Notes: a model not told the origin generated them from the sequence alone. A stretch of 64,000 bases of DNA from Bostrychus sinensis (GCA_020698575.1 CM036245.1:40448093-40512092), one strand, 5' to 3'. Positions 59,301 to 61,873 are shown, numbered from the stretch's first letter. Numbers and translations: made by a program.

Positions 59301-60314
59301 CATCAGAGGAATTCTGCATTGATGTGTTATGGCTATAAACTGATCCACGGTGCATTACCTCAAGCTCTCTTGACTTTTTGTCCTGTTATCAAACAAAGTG
59401 CTATTCAAATGAGGCGTACAACTCTTAGCCTGCCTGGCATTTCATATCCCACCAGCAGAGCACTGGACCGCTCCCCCTTTCTCTTTTTAAATAAACTTTT
59501 AAATAATGTTCCAGAGCTGTGGGATTGTGCTACATTAGAGCACTTCAAGAACATGCTTCGGAACACAAGCAAAAAACTATCTTTGATATGTCTTTTTGAA
59601 ATGTACATTTTAAGCATTTGTTCTGATTGTCAATGCCTTCGGGCGCGACAATAATTCACTTTAGGTGTTAAATAAAAAAAAATAAAAATAAAAAAAGTCA
59701 CAGCAACTTGTTATTTTGCCTAAATGCGTATTGAAACTACAGATAATGCGCTGAGGGTCACAGGATGAGAGCCAGAAGCTCGTTTTACGCGGAGAAGACT
59801 GCGCACTCCACATAATTTACAAAAATTCAATTACTATAGAAGAAAAAACAATGGTTGTGATTGTAAGGGTATTGTTATCGTAGGCTTGGCAGCGATTGGT
59901 ATCTAATCGAAGGTGAGAAAGCTGGTATAGCACATCACTAGCATATACTAGTAGGCTACTAACGTTACTAGTAAGCAGTTTTGTTCTTCCTAGTGCACTA
60001 GTTGACTAAGTTATACGCAACTAACGTTAGTAGCACTAGTGGCCAAAAAGGCATACAAGTAAAAAAAATAAAGGTTGATATCAGCAATAACAGAATACAT
60101 ACTCAAATGGCTTTCCATAGAGCCCAAAAAGTGTCCACTCGTGCACTATACGGTTGGGCTAGCCTAACGTTAGCTCAATTAGTGTAGCATTACTGCTGCC
60201 ATGGTTAAGGCCTACCTGTTGTAAACGAAGTTTTCTCCTTCTCTCGTGTTCTTCTCTGATGAACCGCGCCTCTTCGTTGGGGCTAAGTCTTAGTTTAACC
60301 TCTTTTCTTTTCAT
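3310..60314 (-). CDS. cep295: CEP295 centrosomal protein, N-terminal 18 coding exons (3' part outside window)
   Basis: CEP295 (Ana1 in flies) is a large coiled-coil centriole protein needed for daughter-centriole assembly and centriole-to-centrosome conversion. Exons, high to low: 60314-60216, 56027-55827, 55740-55619, 55531-55438, 55366-55253, 47459-47319, 46448-46265, 46176-45982, 45885-45712, 43861-43791, 40307-40152, 37132-37062, 25104-24384, 24273-24165, 23586-23419, 21092-20976, 5245-5139, 3706-3310. They sum to 3,241 nt, open throughout, with matching phases and GT-AG borders. Identification rests on N-terminal blocks that I recall from human CEP295: MKRK start, LRLSPNEEA, ERRRKLRL, HAKENEPDL and QRELEFAFEDMY. 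The human protein is about 2,600 residues, so more than half is missing to the left. The start has A at -3 and no upstream in-frame ATG that I noticed. A further small exon inside a long intron cannot be excluded. Confidence 0.9.
4253..4611. mobile_element. MITE with ~85-bp terminal inverted repeats, TA target site
   Basis: A 359-bp AT-rich element begins TGGAAGTTTATAG and ends CTATAAACTTCCA, flanked by TA on both sides. The inverted arms extend about 85 bp with few mismatches. The inner part has three near-copies of AAATGGCAATTCCATATT. No coding sequence. TA duplication fits the Tc1/mariner group; it sits in CEP295 intron 17. Confidence 0.8.
5139..5245 (-). CDS. cep295: CEP295 exon 17 (residues 913-948)
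   Basis: Acceptor CTTTCTTTAG, donor GTCAGT. AC completes an Asp codon. Encodes GDSVSVCVETPGASQYSQNR then DSISLDKVKAPRTPQ. It follows the largest intron (15.7 kb). Phase agrees with exons 16 and 18. Confidence 0.75.
5246..6118. other. Intron 16 sequence with no recognised feature
   Basis: AT-rich; several direct repeats of TTGCAAATAAATCAT (about 5865-5925). No coding signal. Confidence 0.5.
6118..7245 (-). mobile_element. Tc1/mariner transposon, truncated, transposase pseudogene
   Basis: Minus-strand translation at 6205-6573 gives a Tc1 transposase core: YGGGSIMVWGCIAASGP, NRGWVMQQDNDPKH with the second catalytic Asp, and WPSQSPDLNPIEML with the third acidic residue. Stops and small indels break the N-terminal helix-turn-helix part (about 6580-6870). 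The transposase-start side ends near 7245 with TTCCAATACTTTTTTT. The opposite end is missing past 6118. Same family as the plus-strand copy at 38912-39708. Confidence 0.85.
7970..10215 (+). mobile_element. Rex3 LINE (RTE clade), internally deleted
   Basis: Endonuclease pieces: LLGDFNTHMG at about 8080, VIGRNSLPDLNPSG, and STDHHLVVSWIRW at 8370. RT pieces: KLLSGKAPGVDEICPEYL, FKKGDRRVCFNYRGITLLSL, EEQCGFRHGCGT, then FADDVVLLASS at 9545 and a long C-terminus to 10041. Between GTVDQLYT and the FADD box most of RT palm/fingers is deleted. The 20 bases at 9229-9248 match the usual Rex3 PCR primer as I recall it. The 3' tail ends in GATGGATGGATGG, typical of Rex3. Several frameshifts; dead copy. 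Confidence 0.88.
10215..11480. other. Intron 16 sequence with no recognised gene
   Basis: 10990-11115 looks like a decayed DNA-transposon end (GTGGTCTGGCGATTAGC...TATCGTCCCACCCCTAC). Otherwise no feature seen. Confidence 0.4.
11480..11990. repeat. Tandem duplication (~240-bp unit) with CA-rich ends
   Basis: Sequence from about 11485 (CAGACTGGCAG...TTTAAGTGTAGAAATCATCATGAAATGCATGA) recurs from about 11735 with roughly 85% identity. Each unit ends in CACACAC-rich sequence. A third partial unit starts near 11940 with CACACACCACTGTCACC. No open frame of note. Confidence 0.7.
12280..13350 (-). mobile_element. Tc1/mariner relic (second family)
   Basis: The plus strand reads as the reverse of a Tc1 transposase gene: AATCCCCAAACATTCTCAGTGAGATTTAGATCAGG is the antisense of the DLNPIEN-type motif region, followed by antisense of the QDxDPKH and WGC blocks to about 12900. 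Minus-strand fragments such as NVTWMVLEASNVTGDVCAAQ remain. No intact frame. Ends approximate. Confidence 0.6.
13432..13479. repeat. Perfect 22-bp inverted repeat, 4-bp loop
   Basis: Arms 13432-13453 (CATAACAATTAGTGTTTGCG...) and 13458-13479 are exact reverse complements around GTAT. It lies at the left edge of the AT-rich repeat block at 13.5-16.7 kb. Could form a cruciform; more likely a transposon end-to-end remnant. Confidence 0.85.
14386..14846. mobile_element. 461-bp DNA transposon with TTGCCTGGAAA termini and 9-bp target duplication
   Basis: Starts TTGCCTGGAAATTCCAGACT and ends with AGTCTGGATTTTCCAGGCAA, an inverted repeat. It is flanked on both sides by CCAAATCTG (14377-14385 and 14847-14855). 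It is GC-richer than the surrounding block. No transposase coding. The 9-bp duplication suggests the MULE or Merlin group; which is not determined. Confidence 0.8.
14878..15151. repeat. 39-bp minisatellite, about 7 copies
   Basis: Unit of the form CACTAAAATAGGGATTTTCA + CAATAAAAGCATTTCAAAA, repeated head to tail with a few substitutions per unit. Because 39 is a multiple of 3, it makes an apparent 13-residue repeat on the minus strand (KCFYCENPYFSVL) that is not a gene. There are no spacers between units. Confidence 0.9.
16690..18285 (+). mobile_element. Rex1 LINE (Babar type), 5'-truncated, frameshifted
   Basis: RT domain: RDLSSYRPVALTSHLIKTLE, FDFSSAFNTIQP, SVGAPQGTVLAPFLFTLYTA, the catalytic FSDDSAIVG at about 17195, KTKEMVVDFRR and YKYLGVHLNNKLDW. 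A frameshift near 17040 and another near 17695 separate three pieces; the C-terminal piece ends LYSEHS at 17880. The 21 bases at 16933-16953 match the common Rex1 primer as I recall it. The 3' UTR ends near 18285 in TTCTTATTCTTATTTATTC, the Rex1-type tail. It is inserted in the AT-rich repeat block. Confidence 0.88.
18330..18495. mobile_element. MITE fragment with GACGAAAAT motif
   Basis: Contains inverted-type motifs TGTTGACGAAAATGTCAG and GTCGTTGATGAAAACTATGA, ending AAAATTAACACTGG. This resembles a common fish non-autonomous element with ATTTTCGTC repeats. Ends uncertain. Confidence 0.45.
18640..20215 (+). repeat. Two tandem copies of a ~790-bp repeat
   Basis: Copy 1 (about 18770-19430) and copy 2 (about 19565-20215) share ordered blocks: CAGGGGGCGCTG, TTATGTCCAGGTCAT, AATGTTTGCAAAAGTTACAG, AATGGCCTCCTCGTTAA, GGTTGGGTTTAGGGC, GAGCCATAATATAATTTTT and CCAGGGG(G/T)xGCCA. 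Identity is about 75-80% by eye. Each ends near TGCATTTA/TGCGATTTACTTGG. Non-coding; resembles an abundant fish dispersed repeat I cannot name. Confidence 0.75.
20215..20975. other. Intron 16 sequence between tandem repeat and exon 16
   Basis: No recognised element; contains CCGCTGTTCAAGG and AT-rich stretches. No exon-like open frame with splice sites found. Confidence 0.4.
20976..21092 (-). CDS. cep295: CEP295 exon 16 (residues 874-913)
   Basis: Acceptor ATGTTTGTAG, donor GTATGTG, 117 bp, phase 1 to 1. Encodes acidic, disordered sequence: DDAVTVEDTQENKAPLVTAR, then PEQMEHTDSGASPGSSLS. Being symmetric (117 = 3 x 39), it could be skipped without a frameshift. Similarity to other CEP295 proteins not verified. 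Confidence 0.75.
21437..21470. repeat. (CGCA)n/(CA)n microsatellite
   Basis: GCACGCACGCACGCACACAC followed by a short CA run, inside CEP295 intron 15. Confidence 0.9.
21480..21850. repeat. Dispersed repeat (CTTTAGCCTGGACTTAAA family)
   Basis: Recognisable fish repeat with TTTAGCCTGGACTTAAACAG, AGTGTGTTCCAGAGTTTAGG, TGGATGTTTAAAATCTCTGA and ACCGGGAGCCAGTGAAGA. A distantly related copy lies at 37160-38030, with AAAGTGTTCCAAAGTCTTGG and CTGGGAGCCAGTGGAG at equivalent places. Family not named. Confidence 0.6.
22265..23110 (+). mobile_element. Tc1 relic (third family), plus strand
   Basis: Begins near TCAAAAGTATTTGGACAGT, a Tc1-type end. 22489-22870 encodes a degraded transposase C-terminal part: SAQIQIKAMKLIAQRYTAQT, HSAKATQEFFKANERNILQW (the ILQWPSQSPD region) and TKLKSERPTSKQQLKAAAVK. 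The catalytic residues are lost by frameshifts and substitution. Sits in CEP295 intron 15. Confidence 0.7.
23419..23586 (-). CDS. cep295: CEP295 exon 15 (residues 818-874)
   Basis: Acceptor CCCTCTAAAG, donor GTAAGC. 168 bp, phase 1 to 1. Encodes a mixed, mostly disordered segment: SRSLFFGHTGVITIPHVVAA, then KPPVSRVKLGSLETAQHQLS. Assigned on splice sites, openness and phase rather than similarity. Confidence 0.78.
24165..24273 (-). CDS. cep295: CEP295 exon 14 (residues 782-818)
   Basis: Acceptor GTTTTCAG, donor GTGAGG. Encodes ASQARCNLLKSLLKSMEQSN and FETLHFENSWHQPSTT. It lies 110 bp from exon 13 with matching phase 0. No clear alignment to human recalled; supported by splice sites and phase. 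Confidence 0.82.
24384..25104 (-). CDS. cep295: CEP295 exon 13, long exon with coding minisatellite (residues 541-781)
   Basis: Acceptor ACAATTTCAG after a pyrimidine tract. It opens with IHQRSIEEAHQRLEEYQKAL, matching the human RQSVETARKQLLEYQ helix. The middle, from about residue 565, is Ser/Pro/Thr-rich and disordered. Residues about 678-732 are a decapeptide repeat of the form SLGVDPSPAx, encoded by 30-bp DNA repeats at 24531-24695. The exon ends in a helix, QKRQEVDSLRLNEQQQKRKE then LEQ, with donor GTAACA. The 240 complete codons have no stop. Confidence 0.9.
24531..24695. repeat. 30-bp coding minisatellite inside CEP295 exon 13
   Basis: Five full units and one partial, starting at 24531, 24561, 24591, 24621, 24651 and 24681, of the form GGCTGGACTGGGATCCACCC + CCAGAGAGGC. 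It keeps the minus-strand frame and encodes the decapeptide SLGVDPSPAx. Units differ by several bases, so the array is not recent or is under amino-acid constraint. Confidence 0.9.
25114..25130. repeat. Poly-A tract = pyrimidine tract before exon 13
   Basis: A run of A on the plus strand, read as T on the minus strand, lies directly ahead of the acceptor TTTCAG at 25105 and serves as a strong polypyrimidine tract. A second, longer A run at 25353-25379 is probably a retroposition remnant or plain simple repeat. Confidence 0.7.
25824..26862. mobile_element. hAT non-autonomous element, 1,039 bp, perfect 8-bp target duplication
   Basis: Starts CAGGGCTTGACATTAAC and ends GTTAATGTCAAACCCTG. It is flanked by TCTGTAAA on both sides (25816-25823 and 26863-26870). 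It contains short open frames but no recognisable transposase. Lies in CEP295 intron 12. Confidence 0.88.
27575..28678. mobile_element. hAT non-autonomous element, 1,104 bp, perfect 8-bp target duplication
   Basis: Starts CGGGGCTTAATTTGAGCC and ends AAAAATTAAGCCCTG; flanks are AGTATAAT at 27567-27574 and 28679-28686. The interior (about 27905-28230) matches 58135-58400, with shared GACTTTGGTTACGTGGAG and GTGCCGCxTTATTTCCC. No transposase seen. Confidence 0.88.
28850..30265 (+). mobile_element. L2-clade LINE, 5' part: ORF1 SGNH esterase and ORF2 endonuclease
   Basis: ORF1 relic at 28885-29381 reads TLVIGSSIVRDVKL (Gly-x-Ser block), HVG with a frameshift then GNDARRR, and DGIHP near the end (catalytic Asp-His). 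This is the SGNH hydrolase order found in L2/CR1 ORF1. ORF2 from about 29551 reads CGLLNIRSISSKSLLVNEL, KETWLQ, then TGGGGGVAVI of an exonuclease-endonuclease-phosphatase fold. SDHFLITF near 30220 closes the endonuclease. Multiple breaks. The 3' half resumes at 32110 after a hAT-like insertion. Confidence 0.82.
30500..31451. mobile_element. hAT-like non-autonomous insertion inside the L2 element
   Basis: Begins CAGTGGTCGTCGATCGCGAT and ends AAGGTTAGGCACCACTG; inner ends both carry GTAGATCGC/GCGATCTAC. The 8-bp flanks GTTTTAAT and GTCTAGAT share only five positions, so the target duplication is decayed or wrong. Contains a GC-rich core and a plain A-rich tract near 31360. Confidence 0.65.
32110..33690 (+). 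mobile_element. L2-clade LINE, 3' part: RT C-terminus and 3' UTR
   Basis: Reads YADDTQLYLS at 32172, INYLLLNPEKTEVIILGPKK, KTAFFHLCNIAKIR, SRLDYCNSLL, NAAARLLTG, ITPVLASLHWLPV and LLTYKAVNG, ending LKTFLFKKAYG near 33010. These are the standard L2 RT C-terminal blocks. One frameshift near 32600. The 3' UTR runs to 33690 with GTTTTTCCTTACCGAGAAGT and ends GTGATACTGGGCTATACAAA. Confidence 0.88.
33855..34075 (+). repeat. Second L2 3' UTR copy
   Basis: Repeats the tail of the L2 element: TTCTTATCGAGGAGGATGGT, CTAAGGACAGGAGTGTCCTG and GTGATACTGGGCTATATAAA. 5'-truncated to the last ~220 bp. Confidence 0.8.
34076..35735 (+). mobile_element. Third L2 3' UTR copy, split by a Harbinger-like insertion
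   Basis: The left piece 34076-34113 (GATCTATGATCC...AATGGACTAA) and right piece 35493-35735 (CAGTCCTAGACACATTGCCT...) are contiguous in the intact copy at 33390-33690. The interruption is the element at 34114-35489. Confidence 0.8.
34114..35489. mobile_element. Non-autonomous Harbinger-like element, TAA target duplication
   Basis: 1,376 bp starting AGCTGGGGACACTACATG and ending CATAGTGTCCCCCCAGCT, flanked by TAA at 34111-34113 and 35490-35492. A single TAA stands at the same position in the uninterrupted L2 tail at about 33418-33425. The 3-bp TAA duplication is the Harbinger/PIF hallmark. A fragment of the same family lies at 51767-52085. No transposase coding seen. Confidence 0.82.
35740..36300 (-). 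mobile_element. Tc1/mariner relic
   Basis: The plus strand carries antisense Tc1 transposase sequence: GCTTGCTCCACCAGGCTTTA, TTCATCTGTCCACAAAATGT and GCACCATTTCTCTTTAGGCC. These are typical antisense Tc1 blocks encoding the region before the second catalytic Asp. No intact frame. Another decayed stretch follows to about 36600. Confidence 0.65.
37062..37132 (-). CDS. cep295: CEP295 exon 12 (residues 518-541)
   Basis: Acceptor CTCTACAG, donor GTAAGA. Encodes LMPLVGNHTRWMEEHRLRLL then QQNE, matching human RNYQHQLLQQNRL. It ends with GA of a split Glu codon, completed by the first base of exon 13 almost 12 kb away. Confidence 0.88.
37160..38030. repeat. Dispersed repeat related to 21480-21850
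   Basis: Starts near AATCAAATCAATCTTTATTT and includes GTTCCAAAGTCTTGGACCAG, GGTCATGGGGACCTCCAGCA and TACTGGGAGCCAGTGGAG. Non-coding; family not named. Lies in CEP295 intron 11, just left of the donor of exon 12. Confidence 0.55.
38490..38522. repeat. (AT)n microsatellite
   Basis: Uninterrupted AT dinucleotides of about 32 bp. Confidence 0.95.
38692..38911. mobile_element. Truncated copy of the hAT family seen at 2288 and 54005
   Basis: Begins TAGAGCCCAGCCGATATC like the terminal repeat of the 54-kb copy and includes AACAGTACTATTTTTACTGT twice. Similarity stops at TTCTCATGGCAT, where Tc1 sequence begins. Confidence 0.75.
38912..39708 (+). mobile_element. Tc1/mariner transposon, 5'-truncated, plus strand
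   Basis: Starts within the transposase gene (CTGTGGATAGATAAAACCAA, i.e. WIDKTKVELF) and encodes NRGWAMQQDNNPRHRSKS and WPSQSPDLNSIEMLWHDL. The catalytic DN-PKH Asp is replaced by Asn in one position of QQDNNPRH. Terminal repeat ends ACTTTTTCTTGCAACTG at 39708, followed by TA. Same family as 6118-7245. Confidence 0.82.
40152..40307 (-). CDS. cep295: CEP295 exon 11 (residues 466-517)
   Basis: Acceptor TTGTTTCAG, donor GTAAGC. Encodes EGELEREKQAQIHFLQQLEQ, then QRLKLEQSLLEAQHERD and TSATPTAPINCR. It matches the human ELLEQIEQQKLRLE coiled coil. 52 codons, phase 0 at both ends. Confidence 0.9.
40308..42442. other. Intron 10 left part, no recognised gene
   Basis: Apart from the AAAT microsatellite I see nothing codable. 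41220-41720 and 42020-42400 look like decayed DNA transposon body. Confidence 0.4.
41907..41936. repeat. (AAAT)n microsatellite
   Basis: AAATAAATAAATAAATAAAT units in CEP295 intron 10. Confidence 0.9.
42451..43487. mobile_element. hAT non-autonomous element, 1,037 bp, perfect 8-bp target duplication
   Basis: Starts TAGTGCTGGGCAAC and ends TTGCCCAGCCCTA; flanked by GTATTTTG at 42443-42450 and 43488-43495. Mostly AT-rich with no coding. Lies in CEP295 intron 10, about 300 bp left of exon 10. Confidence 0.88.
43560..43645. repeat. hAT end fragment (AATCGATTAATCAAAAAATA)
   Basis: Contains ACTAATCGATTAATC twice and ends CAGTTGCAGCTCTAGAC. Similar ends occur at 55180-55217 and, inverted, at 56113-56157 (AGAGCTGCAAC...AATCGATTAATCAT). 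Confidence 0.5.
43791..43861 (-). CDS. cep295: CEP295 exon 10 (residues 442-465)
   Basis: Acceptor TTTCATTAG; AT completes a Tyr codon with the preceding T. Encodes AEEMEVSHALAKQIQELEEQ and KKK, corresponding to the human MEIEEQKQK helix. Donor GTACTT, phase 0. Isolated between a 1.9-kb and a 3.5-kb intron. Confidence 0.88.
44415..44705. repeat. Dispersed fish repeat with tRNA-like/SINE-like look
   Basis: Contains GGCAATTTAGAGTCACCAGT, TTTGGACAGTGGGAGAAAGC, AGTACCCAGCGAGAACCCAC, GGGGAGGACAGGCAGACTCC and GAGCACTAACCACTCTGCCA. This is a very common fish repeat. A short piece of the same end occurs near 33713-33750. No gene here. Confidence 0.65.
45000..45700. other. Intron 9 left part, nothing recognised
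   Basis: No element or exon identified between the repeat at 44.4-44.7 kb and exon 9. Confidence 0.4.
45712..45885 (-). CDS. cep295: CEP295 exon 9 (residues 384-442)
   Basis: Acceptor CTTTGTAG; 174 bp; donor GTAAGC. Encodes GKLAPRRALKKLLDRIQTQR, corresponding to the human KVLFKKLLNKIRSQ helix. A Ser/Asp-rich tail (DSSMDTGSLSSVDKQ) follows. The upstream intron is only 96 bp. Confidence 0.9.
45982..46176 (-). CDS. cep295: CEP295 exon 8 (residues 319-384)
   Basis: Acceptor AATGATAG, then GA completes an Arg codon. Reads VKGDLMSQLVPEPLPPYSTG, matching the human VKGNL...EPEPLP block. The rest is acidic and disordered (DLDVSQDELTCEHSSTSDHS). Donor GTGAGG, phase 1. Confidence 0.92.
46265..46448 (-). 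CDS. cep295: CEP295 exon 7 (residues 258-319)
   Basis: Acceptor CTGTTAG, donor GTATAA after AGA-A. Contains LLRRRQKVADMP and QRELEFAFEDMYSGER. The second motif is nearly identical to human CEP295 and is the strongest single identifier in the gene. The short reading frame continues past the donor for a few codons only. Confidence 0.94.
46905..47285. mobile_element. hAT-like MITE fragment in intron 6
   Basis: Left end TAGGGCTACCCAATTTTG and right end TTAATTGTTCAGCCCTTA form an imperfect inverted repeat. No matching 8-bp flanks. AT-rich, non-coding; ends 34 bp from exon 6. Confidence 0.5.
47319..47459 (-). CDS. cep295: CEP295 exon 6 (residues 211-257)
   Basis: Acceptor TTTTTGCAG, donor GTACAT, 47 codons, phase 0 at both ends. 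Encodes a coiled coil, LNACVEAELAVKRLQVIKRE through RQALIREQLVQ. It aligns with the human EEEAKRLEELQKQAAQERME region and its AMKKIHLAQ end. Confidence 0.9.
48097..48817. mobile_element. 721-bp MITE with TACCGTATTTTTC termini
   Basis: Begins TACCGTATTTTTCACACTAT and ends with CTTATAGTGCGGAAAATACG then GTA, an inverted repeat of about 25 bp. Inside each end the block CATCGGATTATAAGGCGCAC is repeated in direct orientation (48124 and 48736). No transposase. In CEP295 intron 5. Confidence 0.8.
49269..50858 (-). mobile_element. Complete but inactive Tc1/mariner transposon
   Basis: 1,590 bp, flanked by TA on both sides, with terminal inverted repeats of about 200 bp starting CAGTGAAGCCCGAAATTGTT and ending in the complement. 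Transposase pieces on the minus strand: HTH part (RIVAAHKSGKGYKTISKCFE), Q-T-V-x-HTLH region, PGGGNLIFWGCFSAGGPG, and QWTFQNDNNPKHTVK. Several stops and frameshifts; the first catalytic region and QNDN (Asp to Asn) are altered. A T-run of about 22 bp lies in the left repeat. Confidence 0.9.
51767..52085. repeat. Fragment of the 34114-35489 Harbinger-like family
   Basis: Matches 34884-35115: GTGGCCGCCATTGTGATCAC, GGGAACTCCGTCTAATATAG and GACTGGCTAGATGTAA. No terminal inverted repeat was seen. Upstream 51400-51767 may belong to the same copy. Confidence 0.7.
52515..52760. repeat. SINE-like dispersed repeat
   Basis: TTTATATAGCGCTTTTCTAC, ACTCAAAGCGCTTTACATCA, CCATTCACACTCACATTCAT, TTGCCCAAGGACACAACGAC and ACCAACTGAGCCACTGCCGC. 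Very common in fish genomes. GGTTTGAACC-like box present but no complete tRNA fold. Confidence 0.7.
53250..53340. repeat. (TA)n microsatellite followed by (TG)n and poly-G
   Basis: About 60 bp of TA repeats, then TTTGTGTGTTTGTGTGTGTG and a run of nine G. In CEP295 intron 5. Confidence 0.95.
54005..54667. mobile_element. Non-autonomous hAT element, 663 bp, perfect 8-bp target duplication
   Basis: Starts TAGAGCC and ends ATATCGGTCGGGCTCTA. Flanked by CTACAGAG at 53997-54004 and 54668-54675. Reference copy for the family that includes 2288-2962 and 38692-38911. No coding. Confidence 0.88.
55253..55366 (-). CDS. cep295: CEP295 exon 5 (residues 173-210)
   Basis: Encodes 38 codons, DTGSKLPHIVKK through ETITSQ, with THYHMPE resembling the human TYHHLH region. 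Acceptor CATGTAG, donor GTAAGT (consensus). The following intron of 7.8 kb is filled with repeats. Conservation is weaker than in neighbouring exons, but phase and position fit. Confidence 0.85.
55438..55531 (-). CDS. cep295: CEP295 exon 4 (residues 141-172)
   Basis: Acceptor TTTGTAG, then C completes the split Arg codon. It encodes SIDARKKALQAERIRSAKVA and then SLPLPPSLPHK. The ARKEAL/ERSAK and proline-rich block matches human CEP295. Donor GTATGAG, phase 0. Confidence 0.92.
55619..55740 (-). CDS. cep295: CEP295 exon 3 (residues 101-141)
   Basis: Begins EPDLNALDHKEDNDRKADER and ends after NES plus two bases (CG) before donor GTAATG. EPDL directly continues KEN of exon 2, as in human CEP295. 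An 86-bp intron lies upstream and an 87-bp intron downstream. Lys/Glu-rich and helical. Confidence 0.92.
55827..56027 (-). CDS. cep295: CEP295 exon 2 (residues 34-100)
   Basis: The acceptor is CCCTGCAG before GTGCGGGAG (VRE); the donor GTAGGG follows AAGGAAAAT (KEN). The 67 codons form a charged coiled coil, VREQQRYIAQQVRQKVEQRR onward, ending GHRHAKEN. This matches the human segment VREQERDIALQIRE through GHQQAKEN as I recall it. Both ends are phase 0. Confidence 0.93.
56061..57984. other. Intron 1 sequence with decayed DNA-transposon ends
   Basis: 56113-56157 holds AGAGCTGCAAC...AATCGATTAATC, a hAT-type end. 57600-57695 ends TCCCATATAGCCCAGCCCTA, another terminal-repeat-like end. No exon recognised. 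Confidence 0.4.
57985..58420. repeat. Fragment related to the hAT element at 27575
   Basis: Shares ATGCGCGTA-type and GACTTTGGTTACGTGGAG, GTGCCGCTTTATTTCCC and CACATGGGAC with 27930-28230. Lacks the CAGGGCTTAATTT ends here. Confidence 0.65.
58500..59696 (+). mobile_element. LINE fragment (jockey/CR1 group), RT C-terminal half, near-intact
   Basis: 58502-59101 encodes DLAAAFDSVPHS, SGVPQGSILAPTLFILFMND, the catalytic YADDTTLF, WGMQFNPSKTKAM and LGLWITNDLKFDKQV. 59115-59654 continues YKCYILPYFEYASPVWAALN, RLEKLQRRAIRIIL and ends at a stop at 59654, after a frame break near 59100. It ends in an A-rich tail (59668-59696). 5'-truncated in the palm domain. Exact clade not determined. Confidence 0.8.
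60216..60314 (-). CDS. cep295: CEP295 exon 1 (residues 1-33)
   Basis: It starts at the ATG on 60314-60312 in the context ACAATG and encodes 33 codons containing LRLSPNEEARFIREEHERRR, the most conserved stretch of the family. The exon ends CAACAG with donor GTAGGCC, in phase 0. It is rich in Arg, Glu and Lys and predicted to be helical. The next exon is 4.2 kb away. Confidence 0.93.
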
Positions 60315-60480
60315 TGTTGTGCGTTATTTTCTAAAGCACTGTAAACGTAACAAACCAATCTAAAGCAGCTAGCTGCGTGATTGTGACGCGTCCGAACGTC
60401 ACACTGGGCTGTTTAAACTGCCCGCCATCATGCCCGCGTCATTCCCGTCGAATACGTCTATCTACAGTGTGTGCAATGGA
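60315..60480 (-). promoter_or_regulatory. Putative CEP295 promoter / 5' UTR with CCAAT, CRE-like and CDE/CHR-like motifs
   Basis: The sequence just upstream of the start codon is CpG-rich relative to the AT-rich surroundings. Read on the minus strand it holds GGCGGGC at 60426-60420, then TTTAAA at 60417-60412. This gives a GGCGG core four bases from the TTTAAA box, the spacing of cell-cycle CDE/CHR elements. A CRE-like TGACGT lies at 60401-60396 and an inverted CCAAT box (ATTGG) at 60359-60355. No TATA box is visible. Motifs are seen directly; promoter function is inferred. Confidence 0.5.
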
Positions 60481-61873
60481 GATTAGTGGATCCAGTCTGA
60501 CCCAATCTGATCGAGCGTCACGGAGAGTATGATCCGGTGCCGACCATGGATGTACCGACTCAGAGCTGTGTGCATCCATGGACCATGGCTATGATGCTGT
60601 AGCACGACCCTTCTTTGTTGTTTCATGGGGTGTGTGAACTATGTTAGCGTACTACCGCCACCCTCCGGATACGAATGATCACTACAGACATGGATAATAA
60701 TAATTGTATACGGTAGCCTATAATACAATACATCTATGCTTACAGACTATAGCAATACAAAATACAGGCGTAGCACGTAGGCTACAAATAACTCAATCAA
60801 TCAATCAATCAATCAACAAAAAATATTTTCTATTACTAAGCTTGTTAGATTTAAAAACTCAAACAGAAAGCCTTTTATAGCTCTCGGTCCTGAAGGCTTT
60901 CTTATCTTTATATTTTTTAGACAGAACGTCTCTCCAAGTGTAACGGTCCGTGTACAGAGAATAATTCATTTGAGTTTCCAGTTGACGAATGAAAATACTT
61001 GTTGTAAGGAAGACGCCTTTTTATGTTAGTTTCTCTGCTAACTGCAAGTAGAGAAATTTATGTCAACTGTATCAGGACTAGAATTTCTTTATTTTATCCC
61101 ATTTTAGTTACCGACATGTAACACGACCAAGAAATGAAATAAAATAAAAAATTTAAATTTAATAAAAAAATTAAAAAAAAAAAATCAAACGAAGCATATG
61201 TTTGTACTTAAAAAGTTACAAGAGATAATATTCTCCATACAGCTTATTCTATATACACTGTTTTGTTGGATTATGTAAAAATAAGCGGCGGTGGATAGAA
61301 CTGTAAAAAACTGTACTCAGGTAAGGTCCATGATCTTGCTTTATGTATCCTACCACATCAAAAAAAATCTACCTTTTAATAGAAATAGACATTTTGCCTG
61401 TCTCCATCTAAATTAAATACTACAGGATTATAGAATGTTGTGACGTCATCTGAAGCCCAAGTTTTTGTGGACTGGCATCTGATCTCTGTGTTTAACTGGA
61501 AAACATCCATGGCCAGTGTGAAAGCTGTGGCAAAGAAGAAACTGCACCATGTTCTCATGGAGAGTAGCAAGTTTACACAGAAGGGACTATTACGGTCGGG
61601 GAATAAACTCCATATCCCTGAAGACCCTGTTTGGACCGTCTTCACACGCGCAGGAGGCAGCTGTGAACTTTGCCTTTGCCATGCCTGCACATGGCAGACA
61701 TAGCGTAATACAATGTAATACAGTGTAATAACTCCTTTTAACCAGTGACAGGCAGCATTGTGCCCTGATTTAAGATGGTTTAATAAGCTGATCATTGACA
61801 TTATACTACTGAAAACTGTAATTAACCGATTTTCGTAAAGCATTTGCACCAGCGATGTCTGACAACGACTAAA
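60480..61873. other. Upstream sequence with no recognised gene
   Basis: Includes a 1.1-kb AT-rich stretch. 61440-61703 has an 87-codon frame (MASVKAVAKKKLHHVLMESS) of unknown origin; no similarity recalled. Confidence 0.4.
60790..60818. repeat. (AATC)n microsatellite
   Basis: AATCAATCAATCAATCAATC, upstream of CEP295. Confidence 0.9.

Noticed and set aside
61440..61703. Small divergent gene upstream of CEP295
   Set aside because: An 87-codon frame with no recognisable domain or splice structure. I looked for the neighbour expected from human synteny (SMCO4) and did not see it.
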